Source: an uncultured Pelagibacteraceae bacterium
Lineage (GTDB): Bacteria > Pseudomonadota > Alphaproteobacteria > Pelagibacterales > Pelagibacteraceae
Direction: 5' to 3'
NCBI GenBank assembly: GCA_902586125.1
Contig: CACIGI010000001.1
Coordinates: 1 to 64,000, forward strand
DNA length: 64,000 nt
Shown here: positions 45,957 through 56,586 of the stretch, in pieces
How positions within the stretch are numbered: the first letter of the stretch is position 1
How the letters are laid out: every line of letters starts with the position of its first letter
The notes under the pieces: model-generated
What the model was told of the DNA's origin: nothing
Database searches by the model: none
Seen by the model: only the letters and a program-made list of their open reading frames with translations
Program-made: the position numbers and the translations under genes

Positions 45957-47222
45957 ATGATTGTAGGGATTATAGGAAGCGGGGGAAGAGAGCATGCCAT
46001 TTGTCATGCATTAAATAAGTCAAAAAAAATTGATAAAATTTATTGTTTTCCTGGTAACGCTGGCACAGATGCAATAGCTGATAATATTAATTTAGATATA
46101 AATAAATTTGAGGAATTAAAAAATTTCATTCTATCAAAAAAAATAAAATTAGTTGTGATAGGACCAGAAAAACCTTTGGTTGATGGACTAACAGATTACT
46201 TGGAAAGTTTTGATATCAAAGTTTTTGGACCTAGTAAAGTCGCTTCACAATTAGAGGGGTCTAAAATATTTACAAAAAACGTCTGTAAAAAATATAATAT
46301 TCCAACTGCGAATTTCGGTGTATTTAATGATATTAATCAAGCTAAAAATTTTCTAGATAATTCCAATTTTCCAATAGTCATTAAAGCAGATAATTTGGCT
46401 GCAGGGAAAGGTGTTTATATTTGTGAAAATAAAGAAGAGTCTTATCAAGCAGTTAAGGAAATATTTGATGGAAAGTTTGGTGCTGCTGAAAATGTTCTTA
46501 TTGAAGAATTTTTAGAAGGTGAAGAAATGAGCTTTTTCATTTTAAGTGATGGTATTACCTACAAAAATTTTGGTACAGCTCAAGATCATAAAAGAGTTCA
46601 GGAAGGTGATAAAGGAAAAAATACTGGTGGTATGGGTGCTTATTCACCATCAAGATTAATAAATGAAGAGCTCGAAAAAAAGATTTTAAATAATATAATT
46701 GATCCAACCTTAAGAGCACTTAAAGATTTCAAATCATCATATAAAGGATTTTTATATGCAGGGCTCATGATAAAAAATAATGAACCTTATTTGATTGAGT
46801 ATAATGTGAGAATGGGTGATCCAGAATGTCAAACTATTCTTCCTAAACTAAATACAGATTTCGGTGAAATTATTGACTCATGCTGTAATGGAAAATTAAA
46901 TGAAAAAAAAATTAATTGGAATAATAAGAAAAGTTTATGTGTTGTCTTGTGTTCAAAAGGCTACCCCGAGACCTACAAAAAAAATGTTGAAATCAAAAAT
47001 ATCGATAAAATTCAATTAAACACTGATGACCACTTATTTCATGCTGGCACTATTAAAAAAGATGATGTTGTTTTGGCGGTGGGTGGACGGGTTTTAAATT
47101 TTGTTTCATTATCAAATAGTTTTGAAAAATCAAGAAATAGGATTCATAAACTTCTTAACAATCTGAATTGGTCAGATGGTTTTTTTAGAAAAGATATTGG
47201 TTATAAAGTAATAAAAAAATGA
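45957..47222 (+). CDS. purD: Phosphoribosylamine-glycine ligase (GAR synthetase)
   Basis: Second step of purine synthesis. The 421 residues form an ATP-grasp enzyme. GIIGSGGREHAICHAL opens the N-domain, then IGPEKPLVDGLTDYL, ADNLAAGKGV, EEFLEGEEMSFFILSDG, AQDHKRVQEGDKGKNTGGMGAYSP and EYNVRMGDPECQTILP, all PurD signatures. The length is standard. Its last four bases overlap rsmD (ATGA). Confidence 0.97.
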   Translation: MIVGIIGSGGREHAICHALNKSKKIDKIYCFPGNAGTDAIADNINLDINKFEELKNFILSKKIKLVVIGPEKPLVDGLTDYLESFDIKVFGPSKVASQLEGSKIFTKNVCKKYNIPTANFGVFNDINQAKNFLDNSNFPIVIKADNLAAGKGVYICENKEESYQAVKEIFDGKFGAAENVLIEEFLEGEEMSFFILSDGITYKNFGTAQDHKRVQEGDKGKNTGGMGAYSPSRLINEELEKKILNNIIDPTLRALKDFKSSYKGFLYAGLMIKNNEPYLIEYNVRMGDPECQTILPKLNTDFGEIIDSCCNGKLNEKKINWNNKKSLCVVLCSKGYPETYKKNVEIKNIDKIQLNTDDHLFHAGTIKKDDVVLAVGGRVLNFVSLSNSFEKSRNRIHKLLNNLNWSDGFFRKDIGYKVIKK

Positions 47223-47782
47223 GAATAATTGGTGGAAAATTTAAAGGAAAAAAAATTTTACAACCAAAAGATAAAGAAACAAGACCCTTAAAGGACTTAG
47301 CAAAAGAATCTATTTTTAATATTATTAATCACTCAAATAAATTTAAGATTAATATTGAAAATTCAATAATTTTAGATCTATTTGCAGGTGTTGGCTCATT
47401 TGGTTTAGAGTGTCTCTCAAGAGGAGCTAAACATGTTACTTTTGTAGAAAAGTATAATGGTGTTTTACCAATTTTAAAAAGTAATCTAAAAAATTTGAAT
47501 ATGAGAGAAAAATATGAGATTATTGAGGAAGACTTACTATCTAATTACTTTTTGAAAAAAATTCAGCTTAAATTCAATATCATATTTTTGGATCCTCCCT
47601 ATAAAGAAAAAAGATTGTCAAATATTATTGATAATATTTTTCAAGAAAAAATTCTCAATAAAGATGGGGTGATTATTGTGCATAGGCATAAAAAAGAAAA
47701 TGATGAGTTTTCAAAAAAATTTAGAATTCTAGATGAGAAAAAATATGGAATATCGAAAATTATATTTGGTAATTTAAACTAA
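47219..47782 (+). CDS. rsmD: 16S rRNA (guanine(966)-N(2))-methyltransferase
   Basis: Methylates G966 of 16S rRNA. The 187 residues begin with RIIGGKFKGKKILQP and TRPLKDLAKESIFNII. They show the SAM-binding LDLFAGVGSFGLECLSRGA and the catalytic DPPY as IIFLDPPYKEKRL, matching RsmD. It is coupled to purD and overlaps pgi at its 3' end by nine bases in convergent orientation. Confidence 0.94.
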   Translation: MRIIGGKFKGKKILQPKDKETRPLKDLAKESIFNIINHSNKFKINIENSIILDLFAGVGSFGLECLSRGAKHVTFVEKYNGVLPILKSNLKNLNMREKYEIIEEDLLSNYFLKKIQLKFNIIFLDPPYKEKRLSNIIDNIFQEKILNKDGVIIVHRHKKENDEFSKKFRILDEKKYGISKIIFGNLN

Positions 47783-48928
47783 AATTTTTTTAGTCTCTTT
47801 TTTAATTAACTCAACAGCAGGTTGATCGTAAGGGTTTATTTTCAAAGCTTTTCCAATTAAAATAGTCTCCAACATAAAAAAGCAAAATAACTCACCTAAA
47901 GTTTTTTCGTCCCTTTTTTTTATTTCAAAGCTTCTAAAAGGTATATTTTTTTTTGAAAAAACATTTTCCGTAGCTTTTTTTTGAGCATAAGTAATATTTT
48001 GAATATTTTTGTTTTTAAGAAAATTTTGTGAGGGCAAAATAAATTTATTATCTATTTTGGAGGTATTATTTTCATCGACATAAAAAAACGTATAAAAATT
48101 ATTTTTAAAACCATCCAAATAAAGCTGCATAACGCTATGATTATCTCTAGGCATGTTAGATACTACTGGCAATAAACCTTTCCCCTTTTTACCCAAACTT
48201 TCAGCTACTAGTTGTTGATACCACGAAAAAAAATTTTGAGATTTTTCATCATAATTTATGATAATTGAATTAAATTTTCTTTTTTTAATTAAATTTATTG
48301 TAGATCCCACATTAGATATGAGCGCATTTAAATATTTTGGATTTTTAATTAAATTATTAAATTGCCTAAAACTTTTTGAATTAAGACCCATTAATTCGGC
48401 AGGCAACATTCCAACTTCTGATAAAACTGAGTATCGACCACCTATAAAATTATTGTGATGAACAATCTCTGACTTTAGTTTATGTGCTAATGAATATAAA
48501 TAATTTTTTTTATTTTCTGTGATAAAAATATTTTTATCACTTTTTTTGATAAGAATATTAGAATTAACTATTGTCTCTAAAGTATTACCTGATTTAGAGA
48601 TGATTAAATTTAAATGTTTTTTATTTCCAGGTTTTTTGTTGAGAGGTGATAAATTATCATAAAATAATACATTCTTTTTAATTTTATCTTTAAGAAAGCT
48701 ATAAATAGTCTTCGTACCCAATGACGAACCACCAATTCCAATTATACGGATATCGTTGAGTCTTTTAAAAATTTCTAAATTTTTGATCTTAAATTGGTCT
48801 TTATAATTTTTACTAAAAGATTGAAAGATTTGACTATTTTCTTTAATTAATTTTTTAAGATTTTTTTTTATTTTAGAATTTTGTTTACTACCCTTAAAAT
48901 TTTTAAAAAGAATTCCTGATGTTATCAT
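47774..48928 (-). CDS. pgi: Glucose-6-phosphate isomerase, short form
   Basis: Interconverts glucose 6-phosphate and fructose 6-phosphate. At 384 residues it is much shorter than the enteric enzyme (about 550), yet the main blocks are there: GIGGSSLGTKTIYSF for phosphate binding, LIISKSGNTLETI, FIGGRYSVLSEVGMLPAELMG (PGI signature 1), and NPYDQPAVELIKKETKK (signature 2 with the catalytic Lys). Short PGI forms exist in other bacteria. Since classical glycolysis is often incomplete in this kind of organism, a biosynthetic role is plausible. It shares one base with the upstream lipoprotein gene. Confidence 0.9.
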   Translation of the reverse strand: MITSGILFKNFKGSKQNSKIKKNLKKLIKENSQIFQSFSKNYKDQFKIKNLEIFKRLNDIRIIGIGGSSLGTKTIYSFLKDKIKKNVLFYDNLSPLNKKPGNKKHLNLIISKSGNTLETIVNSNILIKKSDKNIFITENKKNYLYSLAHKLKSEIVHHNNFIGGRYSVLSEVGMLPAELMGLNSKSFRQFNNLIKNPKYLNALISNVGSTINLIKKRKFNSIIINYDEKSQNFFSWYQQLVAESLGKKGKGLLPVVSNMPRDNHSVMQLYLDGFKNNFYTFFYVDENNTSKIDNKFILPSQNFLKNKNIQNITYAQKKATENVFSKKNIPFRSFEIKKRDEKTLGELFCFFMLETILIGKALKINPYDQPAVELIKKETKKILV

Positions 48929-49251
48929 TAATTATTTCTAATTTTTTCTATAATGGAATTTTCAAAATTTTTGTTTTGATCAGTGTTTTGATTATCTAAA
49001 TCTGAATCCTTGTTGTCAGTCAGTAATGATTTGATATCAGTTTTTTTTTCATTCTCACTTGCTTGATTAGTTTGCTGTGGTAATGGTAATTCATTGAAGT
49101 CTGGAGGCATAACTAAAGGTGATTTCTTTTCAACCAAAAATTCATCTATGCTATTTTTTTTCTGTGAACTAAAACCTTCTTTAATAGTTCCACATGAATT
49201 TAAAGCTAAAATTGAAATTATAATTGTTGTTAGTTTAAATATTTTTTTCAT
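48928..49251 (-). CDS. BamF-like (DUF3035) lipoprotein
   Basis: A small outer-membrane lipoprotein, possibly part of the BAM complex. From the ATG at 49251 there are 107 residues. A lipoprotein signal with lipobox ALNSC (Cys about residue 20) comes first. Then the conserved core SIDEFLVEKKSPLVMPPDFNELPLPQ follows (read in parts), matching the 'DEF.v.k..PL..PPd' pattern of DUF3035/BamF. The rest is Gln/Asn/Asp-rich and low complexity. An upstream ATG at 49275 would add eight residues. It overlaps lspA, which encodes the peptidase needed to process it. Confidence 0.75.
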   Translation of the reverse strand: MKKIFKLTTIIISILALNSCGTIKEGFSSQKKNSIDEFLVEKKSPLVMPPDFNELPLPQQTNQASENEKKTDIKSLLTDNKDSDLDNQNTDQNKNFENSIIEKIRNN

Positions 49252-49741
49252 CAATTTTATTGTTTTGGTTATCAATTATTTCTAAAATAATCAAAAATAA
49301 TACTCCTAATGAAATAAATATATCTGATACATTAAAAATAAACCAATGAAAATTTCCGATATGAAAATCAATAAAGTCTGGCACCGCCTTAAAAAAAATT
49401 CGATCATATAAATTACCTAGAGCTCCACCAAATATCATTAAAAGTGAATATTTTTTAAGACCATCACTTTTTAAAGTCATATAAAAAATAATTAAAATTA
49501 CAGCTGCAATTAAAATTGTTAAAGTGTTGTACATATGACTTTGATCAAATGATAATAAACCAAATGCTATTCCCTCATTATAAATTAAATTAATATTCAA
49601 AAATTTTGATACAAATAGTTCAGATGATAAATTTTTTTCATTTTCAGAAATCACATAGACTTTGGTAAATCTATCGAGACCAAAAATGCTCAAAATAATA
49701 AAAAAATTTATTACAAAATTTTTATTTAAGAAATTTGACAT
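49235..49741 (-). CDS. lspA: Lipoprotein signal peptidase (signal peptidase II)
   Basis: Cuts the signal peptide of lipoproteins at the modified Cys. The 168 residues have four helices. The two catalytic Asp blocks are visible as IFGGALGNLYDRIFFKAVPDFIDFHI and FNVSDIFISLGVLFL, and YNEGIAFGLLSF is the third conserved motif. It overlaps the end of ileS by 16 bases, a common gene pair in bacteria, and its own end overlaps the BamF-like lipoprotein gene. Confidence 0.96.
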   Translation of the reverse strand: MSNFLNKNFVINFFIILSIFGLDRFTKVYVISENEKNLSSELFVSKFLNINLIYNEGIAFGLLSFDQSHMYNTLTILIAAVILIIFYMTLKSDGLKKYSLLMIFGGALGNLYDRIFFKAVPDFIDFHIGNFHWFIFNVSDIFISLGVLFLIILEIIDNQNNKIDEKNI

Positions 49742-52455
49742 TTAGGGTGTCTTTCACATGGGTCTTCTCTAATCTTCCAACAAACTGAGCATTTATTTCC
49801 AGAAGCTTTTTTTGTCTCAACTAAAATATCTGACTGATTATCAAAATTAATAACAGTTTTCGACACAATACATAATTCAGATAAATCCATATCTGCAACT
49901 ATTTCCTTATATTTTTCATTAAGTTGAATATTAAGATCTGCTTCTAAACTTGAACCTATTGCTTTACTAGCTCTTTTTTCCTCAATACTTATGTTACACA
50001 CATTTCTAATTTTTATTAATTGAGACCATCTCTCAGTAAGCTGTTCATTTTTAAATTTATCTGGAAAAGTAAGAAATTTTTCTAAATGGATGCTTTTACT
50101 ATTCTTTGATATCAGTTGATGTATTTCCTCAGTTGTAAAAGACAATATTGGAGCGAACCATCTGAGTAAAGATTTTAATAAAACATTCAAAATTCTAACA
50201 CAAGATTTTCTTTTCTCAGAATTAATTGGATCACAATATAAAGTATCCTTTCTTATATCAAAATAGAATGCCGACAAATCTGTTGTACAAAAATTCAACA
50301 ATTCTTTATAAAGATTGTGAAAATCATATTTTTTAAAATAATTTTCAAATTTGTTGTTAAGAGAATGAACCTTACTTAACATAAATTTCTCTAGCTCCGG
50401 TAAGTTTTCAATGTCAATTTTATCAAAATTAATATCCTCATATTTGTCATTTATATTTCCTAATAAATATCTAAATGTATTTCTAATTTTACGATATGAC
50501 TCAGAATGCTGATCCAAAATAGAATAATCTATTCTTAAATCTTCAGCATAATTTGATGCAGCAACCCAAATTCTTAAAATATCTGCACCATATTTTTTCA
50601 AAATATCCTCAGGTGCAATTACATTTCCAAGTGATTTTGACATTTTAAAACCTTTTCCATCCACAACAAACCCATGAGATAATATAGACTCGAAAGGTGC
50701 CTTACCTCGTGTTCCACATGACTCTAATAAAGAGGAATGAAACCAACCTCTATGTTGATCAGAACCCTCTAAATACATTGATGCAGGCCATTTAAGGTCT
50801 TTTCTCTTCTCCAATACAAAAGAATGGGTTGATCCACTATCAAACCAAACTTCAACAATATCGCTGAGCTTTTCAAAATCTTCAGCTTTATATTTGTCAC
50901 CTAAAAATTTTTGAGGGTCATCTGAAAACCAACAATCAGAACCTTCTTTCTCATAAATATTAGCAATGTTTTCGAATACTTTATCGTCTATTAAAATTTC
51001 ATTAGACTTTTTATTTACAAAAATAGGAAGTGGTACACCCCAAACTCTTTGTCTTGATACGCACCAATCTGGCCTTGTCTCGATCATTGATTTTAATCTT
51101 TCTTTACCTTTACTTGGATAAAAAGTCGTATCATCTATTGCTTTTAAAGCCTTGCTTCTCAGTTTATGACTTTCCATAGAAATAAACCATTGTGGTGTCG
51201 CTCTATGAACTAAGGGTGCTTTTGATCTCCACGAATGAGGATACGAATGAACCAATACACCATTTGAAAGGAGTTTATTTTGATCTCTCAATTTTTCGAT
51301 CACAATGGGGTTAGCCTTAAAAATATGTAAACCTTCAAATAGAGAAACATTATTTGTATATTTTCCATCATCATCAACTGTCTCAATTGCCTTTATACCG
51401 TTATTTAAACAAAGATTAAAATCGTCAGGTCCATGACTTGGTGCACAATGAACAATTCCTGTTCCTTGTTCAGTGGTTACAAAACGTGCTTCTAACATTG
51501 GAATATCGTAATCATACCCTAAATCAAAAAATGGATGCTTACAGATAGTATCTTTTAAATCTTTACCTTTAAATTTCTTAAGGTTTTCAAATTCTTTAAT
51601 CTCACAATCTTTTAAAACAGAGTCTAGTAGTGCCTCAGCGATAACAATTTTTTTATTTTTAAAATTTCCGTCATCATTAATTTGAATTATTGAGTAATCT
51701 AAGCTTTCATTGTATGCTAAAGCTTTGTTTGCTGGTATCGTCCAAGGAGTGGTTGTCCATATAACAATATCACAATCATTAAGTTCTTTTATTTTTGATG
51801 ATTTAACTGTAAAACAAGCATAGATCGTATCAGATTTATGGTCTTGATATTCAACCTCGGCATCAGCTAAGGCAGTTTTTTCTACAGTTGACCATAAAAC
51901 TGGTTTAAATCCTCTGTAGAGACTTCCTTCTTTTAAAAATTTTCCAAGTTCTCTTACAATTTGTGCTTCTGCATCATAACTCATTGTTGAATAATAGTTT
52001 TCCCAATCACCAACAACACCTAATCTTTTAAATTGGTCTTTGTGAACCTCTATCCATTTTTCAGCAAAAGTTCGGCATTCTTTTCTAAATTCTACAATCG
52101 GAACATCATTCTTATTTTTTTTATTTTTTTTGTATTGTTCCTCAATTTTCCATTCGATAGGTAAACCATGACAATCCCAACCTGGAACATAAACAGAGTC
52201 TTTACCATCCATTTGATGAAACTTTACGATAATATCTTTTAATATTTTATTTAACGCAGTACCCATATGTATATTTCCATTTGCATATGGGGGACCATCG
52301 TGGAGAACAAATTTTTCCTCTCCTTTTCTTGAATTCCTTAACTCTTTATAAAGATCAATTTTTTTCCAAAGTTTTAGAATTTCTGGCTCTCTAATTGGTA
52401 AATTAGCTTTCATTGAAAAAGCTGTTTTAGGTAAATTAATTTGGTTTTTACTCAT
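49726..52455 (-). CDS. ileS: Isoleucyl-tRNA synthetase
   Basis: Charges tRNA-Ile. The 909 residues are full length for the bacterial class I enzyme. The HIGH-type motif is PPYANGNIHMGTALNKILKD (about 55-74), the editing domain includes WTTTPWTIPANKALAYN, KMSKS is in GFKMSKSLGNVI, and the C-terminal zinc site shows CSVCWKIREDPCERHPKC. Four-base overlap with the upstream ribF, and 16-base overlap with the downstream lspA. Confidence 0.98.
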   Translation of the reverse strand: MSKNQINLPKTAFSMKANLPIREPEILKLWKKIDLYKELRNSRKGEEKFVLHDGPPYANGNIHMGTALNKILKDIIVKFHQMDGKDSVYVPGWDCHGLPIEWKIEEQYKKNKKNKNDVPIVEFRKECRTFAEKWIEVHKDQFKRLGVVGDWENYYSTMSYDAEAQIVRELGKFLKEGSLYRGFKPVLWSTVEKTALADAEVEYQDHKSDTIYACFTVKSSKIKELNDCDIVIWTTTPWTIPANKALAYNESLDYSIIQINDDGNFKNKKIVIAEALLDSVLKDCEIKEFENLKKFKGKDLKDTICKHPFFDLGYDYDIPMLEARFVTTEQGTGIVHCAPSHGPDDFNLCLNNGIKAIETVDDDGKYTNNVSLFEGLHIFKANPIVIEKLRDQNKLLSNGVLVHSYPHSWRSKAPLVHRATPQWFISMESHKLRSKALKAIDDTTFYPSKGKERLKSMIETRPDWCVSRQRVWGVPLPIFVNKKSNEILIDDKVFENIANIYEKEGSDCWFSDDPQKFLGDKYKAEDFEKLSDIVEVWFDSGSTHSFVLEKRKDLKWPASMYLEGSDQHRGWFHSSLLESCGTRGKAPFESILSHGFVVDGKGFKMSKSLGNVIAPEDILKKYGADILRIWVAASNYAEDLRIDYSILDQHSESYRKIRNTFRYLLGNINDKYEDINFDKIDIENLPELEKFMLSKVHSLNNKFENYFKKYDFHNLYKELLNFCTTDLSAFYFDIRKDTLYCDPINSEKRKSCVRILNVLLKSLLRWFAPILSFTTEEIHQLISKNSKSIHLEKFLTFPDKFKNEQLTERWSQLIKIRNVCNISIEEKRASKAIGSSLEADLNIQLNEKYKEIVADMDLSELCIVSKTVINFDNQSDILVETKKASGNKCSVCWKIREDPCERHPKCQIS

Positions 52456-53381
52456 TTTGCTTTTTTTGCAGTTACTAAATCAATTTTAATTTGTTTTTTT
52501 AATTGATCTATATTTTTGAATTTTTTTTCAGCTCTTATAAATTTTAAAAATTCTACTCTTAAATACTTATTATATAAATTTCCAGAAAAATTAAATAAAT
52601 GAACTTCTAATAATATTTTTTTTCCATTAAATGTAGGTCGATATCCTAAATTAGCTATTCCTTTAATATATTTTGAACTTTTTATATTCTTAGCTTTAAC
52701 AGCATAAACACCTGGTTTTGCCAGAACATAATCTTTGATATCTATATTAGCTGTTGGAAAACCAATCTTTTTTCCTAGTTGTCTACCTTTTTGAACTTTT
52801 CCATCAATTGACCATTTTCTATTTAAAAGTTTATTAACTTTATTAAGTTTTCCGCTCTGCAAATATTTTCTTAATAATGATGATGAAATAATTTTTTTTT
52901 TGATTGATAAAGGTTGTGGTTTTACAATTTTATAATTACATAATTTCTCGTAATTAATTAATTGTTTTACATTCCCTTCTCTTTTGTTTCCAAATTTAAA
53001 ATTATTACTCACAAAAATAAATTTAGGGCTAAGTTTTTTACCTAAAACTTCTTTTATAAAAAAAATTGATTTTGTTTTTGAAAATTTACGATCAAATTTT
53101 TTAGTAATAACAAAATCAACATTAAGCTTACTTAAATTTTCAATTTTTTGATTTAAATTTGATAATCGAAAATTTTTTAAATTGGAGTTAAAAAACATTT
53201 TTGGCATTGGCTCAAAAGTTAAAACGCCAATCTTTGGTGAATATTTTTTTTTATATTTTTTTGCTAATCTAAATAATTTTTGATGTCCAAGATGAAGTCC
53301 ATCAAAATTACCAATTAAAATAATTGAATTTTTATGATTTTTTTTTATATTAAAACTATTATATAATTTCATTTTTACCAT
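52452..53381 (-). CDS. ribF: Bifunctional riboflavin kinase/FAD synthetase
   Basis: Converts riboflavin to FMN and FMN to FAD. The 309 residues show the N-terminal nucleotidyl transferase with IGNFDGLHLGHQKLF and VLTFEPMPKMFF, ISSSLLRKYLQSG, then the C-terminal kinase with GRQLGKKIGFPTANI, PGVYAVKAK and GYRPTFNGKKILLEVHLF. The start may be 53381 or the ATG three codons on (53372), which would avoid overlap with the upstream HAD gene. It would supply cofactor to the many flavoproteins in the window. Confidence 0.95.
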   Translation of the reverse strand: MVKMKLYNSFNIKKNHKNSIILIGNFDGLHLGHQKLFRLAKKYKKKYSPKIGVLTFEPMPKMFFNSNLKNFRLSNLNQKIENLSKLNVDFVITKKFDRKFSKTKSIFFIKEVLGKKLSPKFIFVSNNFKFGNKREGNVKQLINYEKLCNYKIVKPQPLSIKKKIISSSLLRKYLQSGKLNKVNKLLNRKWSIDGKVQKGRQLGKKIGFPTANIDIKDYVLAKPGVYAVKAKNIKSSKYIKGIANLGYRPTFNGKKILLEVHLFNFSGNLYNKYLRVEFLKFIRAEKKFKNIDQLKKQIKIDLVTAKKAK

Positions 53382-54193
53382 TTTAACTCTGATTGTATAT
53401 AGTTACAGATTGTTTCATAAGATTTCGCAGTTGCTTCAATTCCTTTTTCTTTGATTTCATTTTTATGAATACCATTTGAAATAATTAACGAGTCATAGTT
53501 TAAAAGATTTGCGCCTTTAATATCAGTATTTAAATTATCACCAACAGAAAGAATTTTTTTACCTTTGTTATTAATTGATAAATTATAAACCTCAGGATAC
53601 GGCTTACCAAAATATACTACCTTGCCACCCATTTTTTCAAAAACCATGGCAACTGATCCTGCGCAAAGCTCTCTTTTGTCACCTCTATCCACAATTAAGT
53701 CAGGATTAGTACAAACCATTTCTTTATCTAAATTTTTTTCAAATAAATCTTTATAATAATTCAAATCTTTATCAAATTTTTCAAATAACCCTGTGCACAA
53801 TATGTACTCTCCATCATCAATTTTGTCTGACTTCATTTTTGCAAAATCATTAAACAAATCAAAATCACGTGGTGGTCCAACATGAAAAAATTTTTTAGTG
53901 GATAAATTTTTTTTAAGATAATTTAATGATGCTTGGCCAGATGTAAAAACATGATCTCTAATTTCTTTTTCCATGCCCATTTTTTTTAAAAAGGATTTAA
54001 CAACATCATTAGGTCTTGGAGCATTAGTGAGTAGAATGTATTCTTTGCCTTTTTTTGTGATTTCTTTTAAAACGTTGACTGCTTCTTTGTGAAGGTTTAT
54101 TCCATTATGAATAACACCCCATAAATCGATATAAAAAAGCTGATAATTATCAACGATGGAGCAAAAACCATCTTTGTCTAAATTTTTAGTCAT
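53375..54193 (-). CDS. HAD-superfamily class IIA phosphatase (TIGR01459 type)
   Basis: A predicted sugar- or nucleotide-phosphate phosphatase. The 272 residues have motif I as FYIDLWGVIHNGINLHKEA, motif II as YILLTNAPRPNDVV, the conserved Lys in FGKPYPEVYNLS, and motif III as ILSVGDNLNTDIKGANLLNYDSL, the class IIA (NagD-like) layout. The first motif reads DLWGV, with the second Asp of DxDxT replaced, as in the TIGR01459 alphaproteobacterial subgroup. Substrate unknown. It leads the minus-strand unit HAD-ribF-ileS-lspA and diverges from groES. Confidence 0.85.
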   Translation of the reverse strand: MTKNLDKDGFCSIVDNYQLFYIDLWGVIHNGINLHKEAVNVLKEITKKGKEYILLTNAPRPNDVVKSFLKKMGMEKEIRDHVFTSGQASLNYLKKNLSTKKFFHVGPPRDFDLFNDFAKMKSDKIDDGEYILCTGLFEKFDKDLNYYKDLFEKNLDKEMVCTNPDLIVDRGDKRELCAGSVAMVFEKMGGKVVYFGKPYPEVYNLSINNKGKKILSVGDNLNTDIKGANLLNYDSLIISNGIHKNEIKEKGIEATAKSYETICNYIQSELKW

Positions 54194-54262
54194 GAAAATT
54201 ATCTATAACCCAAAAAATCCTCAATTTCCTACCTTTTTTAATAAACTAAATATTAAGTATAT

Positions 54263-54290
54263 CTTGAAATAGTATTACCAATCTCTATAT
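54263..54290 (+). promoter_or_regulatory. Predicted RpoH (sigma-32) heat-shock promoter of groES-groEL
   Basis: CTTG at 54263-54266 (in CTTGAAA), a 17-base spacer and TCTATAT at 54284-54290 match the alphaproteobacterial RpoH pattern CTTG-N17-CYTATNT with one mismatch. It ends 27 bases before the groES start. I looked for a CIRCE dyad (TTAGCACTC/GAGTGCTAA) in the 124-base gap and found none, so HrcA control seems absent. Confidence 0.65.
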
Positions 54291-54317
54291 GAACTCCATA
54301 TTTATATAGGAGAATAT

Positions 54318-54608
54318 ATGAAATTTAGACCGTTACATGACAGAGTTTTAATAGAAGTTTTAGATAGCAGCGAAAAAACTGCTGGAGGAATAATCATACC
54401 AGATACTGCACAAGAGAAGCCTCAGGAGGGAAAAGTTGTTGCGGTTGGTGGTGGTGCAAAAACTGAAGATGGAAAAAAAATTCCAATGGATGTTAAAGTT
54501 GGAGACAAAGTTTTATTTGGCAAATGGTCAGGAACTGAAGTCAAAATTGATGGTAAAGAATACAGCATAATGAAAGAGTCAGACATTATGGGTATTTCAA
54601 GTAAATAA
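54318..54608 (+). CDS. groES: Co-chaperonin GroES
   Basis: Lid of the GroEL folding chamber. The 96 residues show [37 protein letters not shown] (read in parts), including the mobile loop, and end [14 protein letters not shown] as [12 protein letters not shown]. The length is standard. An AGGAG site (54308-54312) precedes the ATG, which most neighbours lack. Cotranscribed with groEL, 23 bases downstream. Confidence 0.98.
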   Translation: MKFRPLHDRVLIEVLDSSEKTAGGIIIPDTAQEKPQEGKVVAVGGGAKTEDGKKIPMDVKVGDKVLFGKWSGTEVKIDGKEYSIMKESDIMGISSK

Positions 54609-54613
54609 TATAA

Positions 54614-56293
<1,680 letters not shown>

Positions 56294-56318
56294 CCCAATA
56301 ACTCCTAATCAAAATTCT

Positions 56319-56349
56319 AAAAGGGCAGTTCTACTGCCCTTTTTTTTTT
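56319..56349 (+). terminator. Rho-independent terminator after groEL
   Basis: AAAAGGGCAG (56319-56328) and CTGCCCTTTT (56334-56343) form a perfect ten-base stem with a five-base loop TTCTA. The T run continues to 56349. It is the clearest intrinsic terminator in the window and isolates the groESL transcript. Confidence 0.92.
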
Positions 56350-56384
56350 GCTTTAAAAAAAATTTGTAATATAGAGTTATTATT

Positions 56385-56495
56385 ATGTCGAAAAGATATA
56401 GTGGAAAATCGTTTAAAGACTTTAGTGTCAAAAAAAAACCTAAATTAAGTTTTAAAGAAAAAAGAAAACTTAAACGCGAAAAGCGAAAAAAATAA
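56385..56495 (+). CDS. Very basic 36-residue protein, unknown
   Basis: A short open frame in the otherwise empty space between the groEL terminator and typA. It begins MSKRYSGKSFKDFSVKKKPK and ends in alternating Lys/Arg/Glu; 18 of 36 residues are Lys or Arg. It has no membrane segment and no Shine-Dalgarno site. Such composition fits a ribosome- or nucleic-acid-binding peptide. The evidence for coding is limited: a good ATG, protein-like codons with Tyr/Phe/Ser at the start, and its own space after a terminator. It could also be random Lys-rich reading of A-rich DNA. Confidence 0.5.
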   Translation: MSKRYSGKSFKDFSVKKKPKLSFKEKRKLKREKRKK

Positions 56496-56586
56496 AAATT
56501 AAAAAAAAATTCTTAATTTATCCAAGCCTAGTGTAGTTTTTTTTAAGTTTTCAAAAGTGTTTAAATATGTATAAGAACCCAGATTT

